64,000 bases of DNA from Macrostomum hystrix (GCA_950097015.1 CATNEN010000007.1:13417001-13481000), one strand, 5' to 3'. Counted from the first letter of the stretch, positions 32,450 through 43,496 are shown. The notes: generated by a model not told the origin, from the letters alone. Made by a program: numbers and translations.

Positions 32450-33475
32450 CTAGTTTTTTGCTCCCTCCGCCGCATCGCCAGTCGGTCGGTGCTGATGGGC
32501 GGGGTGCGGCTTGCCACAGCCGGCGATTTTGCAGACGTGCCGGTACCTGCAGTTGGACCGCTGGCAGCCGGCCGGAGAGTTAAAGCTCAGGCAGATGGGT
32601 GGCGCCTGCTGGTGCGAGGTGCCTTGGCGATTCAGCGTAACCTTTAGGTTGCGAGGTGCGTTGAGGTGGCGATGGTAAAGCTGGGGAGGCTCACAGCCCC
32701 ATTGATGCGTGTCGGACTCCGCCATCAGCCTTCTGTAGTCCTCATCAAACTCCCACACTACGTTCGGGTTGTAGTTGGCGGCAAGGAGTTCGCCGATCTT
32801 CTTGGAGTATTGCAGATAGCCCTTTAAATGATTGGTATTCACGGATCCGTCATCGTTCAGGAAAATCAGCGAACCGTCGTCGATAAGGCGTAGGAGGATT
32901 TGCGAATTGCCGGATATCCACTGTCCAACTGAAATCTTGGACAGGCTTGGCGGTTGTTACTTGAAAACAAGGTTGCCGTCCTCGATGCAGGCAGATAAGC
33001 TGTCACCAGGTTGAGCTGGGTTGGCCTTGACGAAGTCGCGGATCAGGTAGGCTCGACAGCGCTTTTTGGCTTGCTGGCCCTCTTCAGCAAGTTCGCCCGG
33101 AGAGGAGCCCGCATGCCCATTAAAGAGAGGAACTCTTGGCTCACCTTGAAGTACGGAGGCGACTGGTTGGTTGAGTTCGCTCTGTAGTTGGGCGCGACGC
33201 CGCGTGTGCGCCTTGATCTCGAGCTCTTCCACCTCCTTCCGTAGAGCCGCCAGGTCGCCAGCCGCGCTCCCTGACGTCCCGTGCCCGCCTGACGATCGTC
33301 TGTCGGTGTGCTGTAGGTCGTCGAACGTCCCGTCGAAGCGGTCGATGTCATCCGCTGAGGCCCCAGACTGCACGTGTTGACGAAGTCGCTCGTACAGCTG
33401 CTGCTTGCCCCCGAATTTTGGAAGGCCGCGCTTGGCTAACTCAGTTCTAAGCTGTCTGGCCGTAAGTTTTTCCAT
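32450..33475 (-). pseudogene. DIRS-like gag with SAP domain and zinc cluster, one stop codon
   Basis: One reading frame from ATG 33475 to a stop at 32450, interrupted by a single TAA at 32957-32959. The first half starts with a SAP-type DNA/RNA-binding motif (residues about 4-38: LTARQLRTELAKRGLPKFGG). The second half ends in a Cys/His-rich cluster (CLSFNSPAGCQRSNCRYRH, then CGKPHPAH), typical of the gag-like protein of DIRS and Ngaro elements. There is no frameshift, so the stop is either a late mutation or read through. Confidence 0.75.
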
Positions 33476-33825
33476 GCCACAGGCCAGCGTGATTGGGCCA
33501 CAATGATTCAGCAATTTTTTAGCGCACGCGTGCGGGGGCAGCGAGATTGAACGGCAGGACAGACAGAGGGGCGGCTTAAAAACCCCGCGCGCGCGCACAG
33601 GCGGAGGAAGGGGTGGGGGGTTAACACACTTTACCCAGAGAGCCCGCAGAGCAGGCCCTGAGTAAAGTACACATTAAATCGAGTTCTCTACATTTAGACT
33701 TTGTTATCTTATAACGTCATAATGATATATACTTGTATTTGTATGATAATAATTTTGTCTAATATTCATTTAATGTTGTTCTTCTCAATTTTCTACAAAT
33801 GCAGCTAATATAAAAATTCAACTGA

Positions 33826-34232
33826 GGAACATTGTCAACTGGGGATCATAATCAATGGGGAGTCATCATCAAATGGGTATCATGGTCAACTGGGCGATAA
33901 TTGTCAACTGGGGATGGTCAACTGGGTGATCATCATCAAATGGGGGATCATTGTCAACTGGGTGATCATCATCAAATGGGGGATCATTGTCAACTGGGAG
34001 ATCATTGTCAACTGGGGGATAATTGTCAACTGGGGGATCATTGTCAACTGGGGGATCATTGTCAACTGGGTGATCATTGTCAATCGGGGATCATTGTCAA
34101 CTGGTGATCATCATCAATGGGGACTCATCATCAAATGGGGGGATCATGGTCAACTGGGGGATCATTGTCAACTGGGTGATCATCATCAAATGAAGGATCA
34201 TTGTCAACTGGGTGATCATTGTCAACTGGGGG
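33826..34232. repeat. Minisatellite, 18-base unit
   Basis: About 20 copies of gtcaactgggggatcatt and variants (catcatcaaatgggggat). Because 18 is a multiple of three, the array keeps two plus-strand frames open with Gly-Asp-His-Cys-Gln-Leu-type repeats; these are an artefact of the period. It lies about 350 bases beyond the start of the DIRS-like gag. Confidence 0.95.
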
Positions 34233-34585
34233 ATCATTGTGGCTTAAAAAAAGCTGAAAATACAGCAGCTAAAAAGCATAAACTGGACGAATTAAAAATA
34301 TTGTTAGTTTGAACTAAGCTTCATATAGGAACGAGCTGGCTTGTGAAGTCACAGCTGATGCAAGAAGAAACTGACGGACTGAGCTCGTTTTCTCTTCCGC
34401 TACATCAAGCTATGACAAATGCCTGGATTTCTCTATGAATCTCCCACTTCATGTTCGAGCATGTAGCTCATGGCAGCTTCTGATGCATCAGCCTATAGCT
34501 TTGAAATGAAGCGTAGAAATTAATCAGACTAGAAATAATATATCTACCTGCTAAGCTTCAGCGATACAAATGCATCTCTTCGCTT

Positions 34586-34996
34586 ATGCTTGACCCAACA
34601 GCGAGGGATTACTTTCAGCAGAATCAACAGAATTCTAGGAACATCCATGTATTTGCTATGTCAAGCGCGATATACGAGTACTTGGCTCTGGCCGTACAAA
34701 TTGCATGTCGAAAACCTGCATTTATAAACCATGTTGCGCAAAGTGCCCCAGGGTCCCTTGTTCATTTCCTATTTAATAATGTAGCCTTTATGGCTTCTGA
34801 AAGTACCACTGAAATCCGGGTAGCAATAAGGTTAGGAAATTTTCTAGTATTTGGCAGGTCAAGACGGGAGCCGGAATTTTCTTGCATTGTAAAGCTGTCG
34901 AAGCTATCTGCTTTCGAGTCGCTTGACAGAACGGACAAACGCATTGTTGCCAAAATGCTTCAGGAGCAAGCACAGACAGACGGGCACCTCGATTAG
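34586..34996 (+). CDS. Unassigned ORF in the innexin intron
   Basis: A 136-codon plus-strand frame starting MLDPTARDYFQQNQQNS and ending in QEQAQTDGHLD. It has a mixed, protein-like composition and no obvious repeat origin. It is the only sizeable sense-strand frame in the intron outside arrays and shadows. I recognise no domain. It may be a scrap of an unknown transposable element or chance. The flanks (34,233-35,405) hold nothing else. Confidence 0.2.
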   Translation: MLDPTARDYFQQNQQNSRNIHVFAMSSAIYEYLALAVQIACRKPAFINHVAQSAPGSLVHFLFNNVAFMASESTTEIRVAIRLGNFLVFGRSRREPEFSCIVKLSKLSAFESLDRTDKRIVAKMLQEQAQTDGHLD

Positions 34997-35405
34997 ACCT
35001 AGGAATTCTGAGGAATGTACGATGCCGCTTTATTGTTTCCAGAGGAAATGGCGAGTGCTAGTTGGAAGAAAATATTTCCAACTTTAGAACCTTCGCCAGC
35101 AGAACCTTAAAGGCACTGATTTTTTTACAGAACTTTATGCACTAACTAGTTGTTGCGCGACGACCATGCGACCATAATCCTCTGGGTACAAGTTAAAAGG
35201 GAAGTAATTTATCCAGTACAGAAATAAACAAAAAAATTAAAACAAATGAACGCAACGGAAGATGCAAAAGATTATAACCCAATCCAAAGCAATACCGTTC
35301 CTTTAAATAATATGGAACCACTCATTCCATACTTTGTAATGAACTCAACCTACCAGAGCGAAGGCAGGAAGAAGAACTGCATTGTTGCTTGCAAGTAAAA
35401 AGTTT

Positions 35406-35603
35406 TGTAGGACCGTGGGTTAAGTTGTAGAACATAACAAAACACGCCAGAAGCCCTCACTGGCTCACGCGAATATATTTAACGGCACAGTTGGGGTGGG
35501 TGCAACCACCCTATGCGAAAGCACGCTGCATCGCTAAACCCCACACCCCAAACAAGCCGCGCGTGCACATTTAAGTGCACGCGCACCAACAAGCCAGACT
35601 ACA
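35406..35603 (-). repeat. Gypsy-2 3' LTR
   Basis: 198 bases beginning tgtaggaccgtggg and ending cagactaca on the plus strand. Pairs with 41290-41489. Confidence 0.9.
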
Positions 35604-35638
35604 CTACTTTCCCCCTAGAAGCAAAAGACAGTCCCAAG

Positions 35639-36741
35639 TCAAGCAAAGTCCACCATGTACAAATCCGGTGGCTGCCGCTCTCCTGCCGATCGCCGCGGAA
35701 CAATGACCGGCTCGGCCGGTGCCGCCGGTGCCGCCGGCGGCTCCTCGTGTACCTCGTCTGCCTGCAGCTCGGGCCAGAAAACCACCGCGTCGCCGCCAGG
35801 ATTGGCCGCTTGCCCGGGCGGCTCTGCGGCGGTGCCGTCGTTGTCGGCGTCGGCGGCCGGCGGTCGACGGTCTGCAGCGGCTGGGAGCTCCAGTGACGCC
35901 CGCCGCTGCACGAAGCGCTTGAGGCGGTCGTGGTGCACCACCAGCCGGCGCCTGCGGCCAGTCTCGTCCTGGATGGGGTAATTGACCTCGCCCAGTCGCC
36001 TCAGGACTCGGTACGGCCCCTTCCACTTGGCGCTGAGGCACCGTGTCTGGCCGCGCTTGATGACAGAGTTGCGCAGCATCACTAGCTGGCCCTCTTCGAA
36101 CGGCACGAACCGAGAGTCCCGGTTGGCCAGCCGGTTGCGCTCGACCTGGGCGCTTCGCAGTCGGCCGTGCAACGTGTCGAAGACGCTCTGCAGGTTCTCC
36201 TGAGTCCGCCGCAAGAAGCCGTGATGTTCACCGTCGGCTGCCGGCCGGTCGCCGCTTATCAGCCTACTGTCGAGAGCCAGTCTCGGTGGCCAGCCGTGGA
36301 GGACCTGGTATGGGCTGAGGCCGCTGGTGCTGTGCACGGTGGTACTGTAGGCCCAGGTCACATACGGCAGCTTGCTGTCCCAGTCCTGCTGGTTCTCGGC
36401 CACCGTCTTCGCCAGCATGTCGCCGAGCGTCCGGTTTCCTCGCTCGACGATTCCGTTTCCGCTCGGATGAAACGGCGACGTGCGCGTCTTCTCGACGCCC
36501 AGCTGCTCGCAGAGCCGGCCGAACACCTCGCTCTCGATTGACGCCCCTGGTCACTGTGCAGCACCTGTGGAGCGCCGTGACGCAGAACTACCGACTTGAG
36601 CAGTGCATCTGCCACCGTCACCGCGTCGATCCCCGCCAGGGCTGCCGTCTCCATCCACTTGGAGAAGGCGTCGCACATGCTCAGGAAGTACGCCTTGCCA
36701 TCGGTCGTACGCGGAAGCGGCCCTTTGATGTCGATCTGCAC
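35639..36741 (-). pseudogene. Gypsy-2 integrase, C-terminal two-thirds
   Basis: Two overlapping minus-strand frames. The first (36,741-about 36,540) has IDIKGPLP with the first Asp and LHSDQG with the second. After a one-step frameshift the second (36,526-35,639) continues with FHPSGNGIVERGNRTL containing the catalytic Glu, a long C-terminal domain with RFVPFEEGQLVMLRN and KWKGPYRVLRRLG, and a proline/alanine-rich tail. The frameshift lies between Asp2 and Glu, so no full enzyme is encoded. Confidence 0.85.
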
Positions 36742-36757
36742 CAGCTGCCACGGAGCC

Positions 36758-38768
36758 GTTGTTGTTGTTGTTGGTGTACGGATACCTCGCTAGGCATATG
36801 GGGGGCGCGCCAGCGCGCCCGTCGCCTCGACGAAGATCCGCACCCGATTCGGGTCCTCCCACAGGAGGGACATTGAGCCAGCAGAATGGAGGAGGTTGCG
36901 GCGTTGATCGGCCCACCTGGGGCAGTCAAGCAGGAAGTGCAGCGTGTCCTCCTCGGGAGCGTTGCAGTGAGGGCAAGACGCAGCGGGTACCTTGCCCCAG
37001 CGGTGTAGAGTGGCTTACAGGAAAGGCGCGCGGTTCGCCCTGAGTTAGAACAGCGCCACCTCCGCCGCACGAGGCCAGGCACGGCCGACGTGCAGCCGTT
37101 TGCCGCCGCTGAGTCGCTGTGGGTGGTCCAGAGGGACTAGGTCTTTGTAAGCTCGGTCGTCTTCCGCTTGACCTTGCCGCTTGAGAGCAGCTCTGAGCGC
37201 CGCAACCGGTGTTGGCATGTTCTCTTGCGGGAGCGTGCAGCCCCCGCGTGCCAGAATGTCGGCTTCCTCATTGAGCGCAAGCCTGGCGTGACCCGGTACC
37301 CAGATTACAGTGGGCCGGTGGTCCGTGGCGAGCTGCTCCAGCAGAATGGACGCCTGTGCAGTTGCGTGGTCTGTCTGGCATTTACGCTGTGACTGGAGCC
37401 GGTCGAAGAGCGCTTGGGAGTCGAACAGCAGCCAGACGGCCATGCTGGGGCGTCCGTGGAGCTTGGCCAGGGCCGCCTCGAGACCAGCTGCGGCCGCAGC
37501 GGCCTCCGCGGTCGTTGAGCAGGTTAGGTGCCCCGCTGGGACACTGCCTCTGATGTCCTGGCTCCCTGGGGCCCGCTGCCGAATCACGTAGCCGCCTCCT
37601 CCATTACGGATGCCTTCCTCTGCCGCGCCGTCGGTCCAGATCTGCAGGTCTGGTGGGTCTTCCTGCCTCAGGCGGTCTAGCAGCTCCAGCGTTCTTGTCC
37701 TCCGAACAAGTGGTGCCTCGTCGCGGCTGGTTTCGACACGGACGAAGCGGGTCTGGAGACTGCGGGACCAGGGGCGACGAAAGCAGGTGGGGGGAATGCG
37801 GCCTTCCACCCGGTCGCGTCCTCCTTCCACAGTGCTCAGTATCTCGATGGCCGACTCGCACCAAGAGCTTCAGGTGCCCGCGGTCCTCGCCTTGAGTCTG
37901 GTGCGGGTGGCGGACGGGCTGGCCAGATCGCGGAGTAGATGCCCTTCAGGGAACTGCTGGCAGCGCAGGAGCAGCTCCGCGGCCCTCTGCCGGCAGATGG
38001 TGTTGAACGGCTGGAGGCCGGCGTCGCAGATTAGGGCGCGGGCCCGGGCTCCGGTGCCGACCCCTGTGATGATCCTAGCAGCGGCATAGTTGGCGGATTC
38101 GAGGCGTTCGCGGTGGGTGGGGGCCAGGAACGGCCACTAAAGTTCAGCCCCGTATAGCCCTGCCGGACGAACGTAACTGCAGTAGAGGCGGTGTAGGGTC
38201 TCAAAGCTCGCACCCCAGGATCGCGCGGCAACGCAGCGGAGAGCCGCGAGCCTCCTGTGCAGCGCCGCGAGAGACCTCTTTGCTTGTTCCGCGAAATTGA
38301 GCTGCGAGTCGATCGTTACTCCCAGGACCTTGATCTCGCGCATGCAGGAGACGGTGTGTCCGCCGGCTTGCAGAGTGCCTCCGAACTTGCCGTTGAGCTC
38401 AGCCGGGTGGGTACTGATAAGGATGGCTTCAGTCTTCGCCGGCGCCAGCTTGAAGTGGTGTTCCTCGCACCAGCCGCTCACCGCGTCGATCGCGGCCTGC
38501 ATCTGCACTGTAGCCGTCACCGGGGAGGCGTCTGATGTCTTCACAGTGAGGTCGTCCGCGTATTGGATGGGCCTACACTTGGGTGCCGCCTGCTGAATGG
38601 CCCCCGGCAGGGTTCGAGTGGCGATGTTGAAGAGCATGCTGCCCCCCTGTGTACGGCACGGTCCCGCCGGTGTGCAGAGAAGCCTGCTATCTTAGGGGTG
38701 TGATCTTGTGCTGTCAGATTTGTTTCCTGAAGGACTGCCACGTCCACTTGAAGCTCCTCTAGAATCGG
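36758..38768 (-). mobile_element. Non-LTR (I/Jockey-type) retrotransposon nested in Gypsy-2
   Basis: Minus-strand blocks in order: the beginning of an endonuclease domain (38,760-38,660; VDVAVLQETNL), fused to the end of a reverse transcriptase (38,637-38,137; RPIQYADDLTV with the catalytic Y-A-D-D, then VLGVTIDSQLNF), an RNase H domain (37,600-37,230; QIWTDGAAEEG, WVPGHARLALNEEADILARG) and a Cys/His tail (CPHCNAPEEDTLHFLLDCP). The 3' end finishes in a (CAA)5-like tail at 36,758-36,772. The middle of the endonuclease and most of the reverse transcriptase are deleted, and the RNase H part has frameshifts. It is related to, but distinct from, copies A and B. Confidence 0.82.
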
Positions 38769-41269
38769 TCCCCGCGGGAAGGGGGCCTCCGTTGACCGAC
38801 GCCACGTCGGTCACGGAGGCGTCGGCTGGCACGTCGACTGCAGCGGCGCTTTCTGCGGCTTGGTTGAACTCTTCTTGGCCAGGCAGACCGCGCAGCTGGC
38901 CACCCAGTTCTCGATGTCCCGTCGCAGACCAGGCCACCAGCAGCGCTCAGACAGCCTCGCTCCGGTCCTGTCGACGCCGAGGTGTCCGCTCTGGTTGCAC
39001 GAGTGCGCCTGCTGCAGGAAATGTGGCCGCAGGTGACCGGGAATGACTGGCCGCCGAGCTCACCGAGGCCCCGTCCAGCAGCTCGCGAACCTGCGCCGCC
39101 CATGAATCGGACAGGCTGTCGACCCCTTCGGTCAGCGCCTGGAACACCTTGCTCAGCAGCGGGTCTTGCCGTTGCTCCTCGTGTAGGCTGCTGTCGTCCC
39201 ACCGAGGCTGCAGGCGCGTGCCGGCCACCCGGCTCAGCGCATCCGGCACGACGTTGTCCCTGCCAGGCCGGTACAGCAGCTCGAACGAAAACTGCTGCAG
39301 CGTCGAAAGCCATCGCGTCAGCCGACCTTCGGGGTCCTTCGTTGCCAGCAGACATTACAGTGCCGAAGCACTCGGTGGTCCGAGTAGATTCTGAAGTTCG
39401 GGACACTCAGCGGGTACATCCTGAAGTGCTTCAAACTCCAGACCAGCGCCAGCAGCTCACGGTCGGTCGCCGAGTAGTTGCGCTGAAGACACCCGCAACT
39501 ACCCCTACCTTACGTCCTGCTGAAGACAATGATGTCGTCAATGTAAGTCAGCACGGACTCCCAGGACAGGCCGGACATCATAAGCTCCATGAGCCGCTGG
39601 AACGTCGCCGGGGCGTTGCACATACCAAAGACCATCTTGCAGAATTGATTCAGGCCGCGCGACGAATAGAAGGCCGTCTTGTACCGGTCCTCCTCCGCCA
39701 CCTCCACTTGGTGGTAGCCCTGCCGGCAGTCGATGGTGGAGAACCAGGAGCATCCGACAAGCGCAACCATGGCCTGCAGCAGGTGCGGTGGCGTACAGCA
39801 GCACGGGCTCCTCTGCCAGGTTGCACATTTTCACTGGCATGCGGCAGCCGTCTGAGACCGCCAGCACGCGGGCCGGCAGGACGGCGGTGGACTTCACGAA
39901 GTCCTCAGACGGCTCAAAGACTCCCTGCTCGCCGTTGGAATCCACCTTGAGCCACACCAGCTTCTCGCTGCGGGCGGGCAGCTCCGTAGTTGCCGCCACA
40001 CGCGCCGCCACCAGGACACTCGGTAACAGGCGACAGTCTGCTCGAGCCGGCTCGCTGCTGAAAGGCACAGTTGTGCTATCAAACTTAACGACGCCTTCTT
40101 TTATGTCAATGGTCATCGCCTGCGACACGTTGCCGATGAAGTCTATGCCGATGATCAGGCTGGGCTGGATGCTGTCCACGACTGTGAAGCGATGGCGCAC
40201 GCCGATGGTCTTGCCGATCGAAACATCCGCTGCTGACAGGCCAAGGCAGCGCAGCCGGGATCCGTCGACAGCAGTCGGCAGCGCACCGATGTCGATGCAG
40301 TAAATCTTGCACGGCAATCTGTCGAACAGCGACTTGTCCATCAACGAAACTTGCGCGCCGGTGTCGAGCAGAGCGGGCGCTGACACGCTGCCAAAGATCA
40401 CCTTCACGAAGGCTGAAGGCGCTGATCTGAGGGCCCCTTTTGAGCGGGTCGGTGCTGGCCCCAGGCTGCCGACCCTCAGAAGTTTCCCTGCGGCTGTCCA
40501 GTTGGTGTCGGGCACACCGCGGCGGAGTGACCTTTGCCTGAGCACCGGCTGCAGCGGCTGCCGGTCGCCTTTGGGCACCGCCTAGCGATGTGACCCAGCT
40601 CGCCGCAGCTGAAGCACTTAATGGGTCCCTTCTGACGCCTGTCTCTTCCGGGTGGTCCCGTTCGCACGTTGCTGTCAGCTGCTGCATCTGCTGCTCCAGC
40701 TGGCTCAGCCGTCTGTCTTTCACTGACACCGCAGCTGATGAGGCTGTAGTCGCGTGGCTCACCAGCTCAAGTCGCGCAGCTCTGTCGACGATGGCGGCCA
40801 GCGAACACGAGTCCACGTCCTGGTCCTTCAACAGCGCATCTCGCACGGCAGATGGCAGGAGGCGCATCAGGCGAAACTTTAAGTCCTTTTCCCGAGCCGC
40901 CACGGAGTCGTCCGGGCGGGCCCGAAGGTGGAGAAGCTTCAGGCTGTAGGCCAGCTCCCTCAGCGACTCGTTTGGCTGTCGCTTACGCTCTTCAAAGTCC
41001 TCCATTGCTCTGTAGCAGCTTAGACTGTTGTCGAAGCACTCGATCAGCTTCTCCTTCAGCTTTTCATAGCTGGCTGACACGTCTTCCGGCTGCTCCCAGA
41101 CGAAGATTTGTGCTTCTCCTGTCACCAGCAGTCTCAGCTTCTTTGCCTTCTTCTTATCGTCCCATTCGCAGTCGTCGGCGAAGTCCTCAAACGTGCTGAG
41201 CCCCGTTCTCACGTTGGAGTCGCCGCTAAACTTTGAAGGCAATAGACTGGCTTGCTCTGATTTGGCCAT
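38769..41269 (-). pseudogene. Gypsy-2 gag, protease, reverse transcriptase and RNase H remnants
   Basis: Minus-strand fragments. Gag from ATG 41269 (MAKSEQASLLPSKFSGDSNV) runs for about 250 codons. Two zinc knuckles lie at about 40,660-40,560 in another frame (CFSCGELGHIARRC). A protease with LLDTGAQVSLMDKS follows near 40,370. A reverse transcriptase piece (39,770-39,510) has FYSSRGLNQFCKMVFGMCNA and YIDDIIVFS. A scrap of RNase H (ERELLALVWSLKHFRMYP) and the integrase zinc-finger region (near 38,950-38,860) come last. Segments between the protease and reverse transcriptase and within RNase H are missing. Confidence 0.82.
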
Positions 41270-41289
41270 AGTGAGACCGCTGCCACCAG

Positions 41290-41489
41290 TGTAAGACCGT
41301 GGGTTAAGTTGTAGAACATAACAAAACACGCCAGGAGCCCTCACTGGCTCCCGCAAATATATATTAAACGGCAAAGTTGGGGTGGGTGCAACCACCCTAA
41401 GCGAAAGCACGCTGCAGCGCTAAACCCCACACCCCAAACAAGCCGCGCGTGCACATCTAAGTGCACGCGCACCAACAAGCCAGACTACA
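41290..41489 (-). repeat. Gypsy-2 5' LTR
   Basis: 200 bases beginning tgtaagaccgtggg and ending cagactaca on the plus strand. Pairs with 35406-35603. Confidence 0.9.
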
Positions 41490-41852
41490 GTTTTTGGACT
41501 CTATAGAAGGCTATAGATCGAAGAGCTGAAATTTTACACTGGAAACTGAAATCTGGAGGTTGGATAGCAGAAGCATGACAGTTTAACTTAGTGGCAATTT
41601 GTTCATCAATTTCTGAGTGCTGAGTATTTTATAAGTGATATGGTCCATGGACGAGAGTCACACAAACATGCAAACTGACTATAAGGTGCTGCTTAATAGT
41701 AGGCTTTTCTTGCTAGAAGTGTTGGCTTCATGGATGAAAAATTCTTGGTACGAGTATAAAATAATGTAGTGACTGTGGTTGGTTTGGGATCCCCGGCCTG
41801 CAGTACTATTAAGTATAATACGAATAATCACTATAATCACACAGTACAGTAC

Positions 41853-41933
41853 TAAGTAAGATACAGTACTCCGTACAGGCCTGGCACTCAGAAAGGAAAG
41901 ACACGAATGCAGCGCTTACCGGTCGGAACGCAG
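41853..41933. repeat. 81-base direct repeat flanking Gypsy-3, left copy
   Basis: Starts taagtaagatacagtactcc and ends cggtcggaacgcag. Recurs at 43416-43496 with only a few mismatches. It may be part of an LTR. Confidence 0.7.
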
Positions 41934-41977
41934 AATCCTTACTGGAACGGTGCCAGCTTCTCCAGCCAGCGTGCCAC

Positions 41978-43230
41978 CTATCCTTCAGTATCCTTGAAGT
42001 TCTTTAGCCACTGCAGGCTACTGTGGTCGGTGCGCAGACAGAATACCTTGCTGAGCAGGTAGTACTTGAACTTGGACATGAACATCACAACTGCCAGCAG
42101 CTCTACTCGTTTCGTGCAGTAATTGCGCTCTGCTTGATGCAGGGACTTTAAGGCATAAGCGATCACGCGCTCCGAACCATCGGCCTGGACTTGCGAGAGT
42201 ACGGCCCCGATTCCAAGCTTCGAGCTTCCGTCGGTGTCGAGCACAAAATTACCAGCCGTAGGCGAAAAGTTCGGATGTGCCATGACTTCAGAGCTTGTAA
42301 AATTCAGTTTTAATGCTTCGAAAGCAGTCTTGCTCTTCCTCCCATTGGAATTTCGTGCCTTTAGTTGTCAACAGAGTCTATGGTGCGACGATCTCGGCAA
42401 AATTTCTGATGAATCTCCGGTAGTAACCGCACAATCCTAAGAAAGACTGCAGCTCAGACAGGTTCTTTGGCGTTGGCCAGTCTCTTACTTCTAGGACTTT
42501 AGACTCTTCCGTACTGATCCTTCGGCGGAGACTTTATGCCCCATTAATTCTACTTCTTTTTGCAGAAAGTGGAATTTCTGTGGCTTTAAGCTAAGATTAG
42601 ACAGTTGTAGCTCCTCCAAGATTTCCTCCAATCGACGCAGATATTCCGTTACATCGACAGACCACACTAGCAGGTCGTCAATTTAGACCAATCAAGTTTT
42701 CCTCATCTGCTGCCCAACACCGCTGCCATCAGTCTGGTAAAGGTCGCCGGGCTGTTCACCAAGCCAAACGGCATGACTTTCCATCGGAATTGTCGCCGGT
42801 GAGGCACTGAAAAAACTGTCTTTTCGTTGTCCTTCGGAGACATGCCGACCTGCCAAAACGCACTGTGCAGGTCCATAGCCGAGAAGATCTGCGCCCCATG
42901 GAGGGCCTCCAATGAATCGTCGACTCTCGGCATGGGCACCGCGTCCTTGACGGTTACGTCGCTAAGCTTGCGATAATCCACACACATCCTCATTTCTCCG
43001 CTCTTCTTCCGGACGCATACCAGTCGTGAGGACCACGGTGACTGTGCCACTTCGATTTGGCCTTTTTCCAGCAACTCCTCAATCTGGCGATCCACTTCTG
43101 GCTAGAGGTGTGTAGGCAATCGGCGAGGCGGAATCTTGATGAGTCGCGCTTCCGTCGTTTCAATTCTGTGTTGCACCACTGTGGTGACCTTTGGTGCGGA
43201 CTGCTTGGTCGCAAACACGTCTCGGTATTT
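41978..43230 (-). pseudogene. Gypsy-3 reverse transcriptase / RNase H remnant
   Basis: Minus-strand reverse transcriptase N-terminal half (43,095-42,703: IEELLEKGQIEVAQSPWSSR, VDYRKLSDVTVKDAVPMPR, FRWKVMPFGLVNSPATF). A frame-broken middle where the Y-x-D-D strand should be follows, then RNase H (42,283-41,978: NFVLDTDGSSKLGIGAVLSQ, LRTDHSSLQWLKNF). Gag, protease and integrase are missing. It belongs to a different Gypsy lineage from Gypsy-1 and -2, judged by its RNase H text. Confidence 0.8.
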
Positions 43231-43307
43231 CCAGATTAGATCTTGAAAGGCAGAGTTTTCTCATATATATATAACTTGGTTCTGTGTGATTAATTGATGT
43301 GTCTGCC

Positions 43308-43340
43308 CTGAAGATGACCGATTGTGGTCGAAATGCATCG
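43308..43340 (+). other. Penelope/hammerhead-like motif
   Basis: CTGAAGA, then gacc...ggtc able to pair, then CGAAA. CTGANGA...GAAA is the hammerhead core; here one extra base separates CTGAAGA from the stem, so ribozyme activity is doubtful. The same pattern recurs at 52.4, 54.8 and 55.3 kb. Confidence 0.4.
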
Positions 43341-43415
43341 GCAAAATTCTAAGAAAATTTAAATGTTGATTTTGAATTTTCTCTAATTAATTGTTGTCAA
43401 GCGAGCTACTCTACC

Positions 43416-43496
43416 TAAGTAAGATACAGTACTCCGTACAGGCCTGGTACTTAGAAAGGCAAGACACGAATGCAGCGCTTACCGGTCGGAACGCAG
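43416..43496. repeat. 81-base direct repeat flanking Gypsy-3, right copy
   Basis: Second copy of the repeat at 41853-41933. The GC-rich sequence that follows to about 43,950 ends in cacaggcactaca; read on the minus strand it begins TGTAGTGCC and could be the Gypsy-3 5' LTR. Confidence 0.6.

Larger units (their letters stand above)
29908..33475 (-). mobile_element. DIRS-like tyrosine-recombinase retrotransposon, 3'-truncated
   Basis: Minus-strand order: gag with SAP domain and zinc cluster (33,475-32,450), reverse transcriptase/RNase H (32,327-30,219), and tyrosine recombinase (30,714-29,908) overlapping the previous frame. This order, overlapping frames and the absence of an integrase are the hallmarks of DIRS-type elements. 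The 3' end is cut off at the minisatellite and no terminal repeats are found. The 5' flank is bordered by another minisatellite at 33.8 kb. Confidence 0.88.
35406..41489 (-). mobile_element. Gypsy-2: older Ty3/Gypsy element with a nested non-LTR insertion
   Basis: LTRs at 35406-35603 and 41290-41489 differ at about ten positions (roughly 95 percent identity). Termini are TG...CA and a 4-base GTTT may be the target duplication (35402-35405, 41490-41493). A primer-binding-like ctggtggcagcgg follows the 5' LTR on the minus strand. The internal coding region is frameshifted and partly deleted, and is split by a non-LTR element at about 36,758-38,768. It is antisense to the innexin. Confidence 0.9.

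Noticed and set aside
29425-34232. CRISPR-like arrays
   Set aside because: Continuous tandem units without unique spacers, in an animal genome.
33901-34312. Two long plus-strand frames with Gly-Asp-His-Cys-Gln-Leu or Asn-Trp-Gly-Ile-Ile repeats
   Set aside because: They arise because the minisatellite period of 18 bases is a multiple of three; both frames stay open and neither looks like a protein family.
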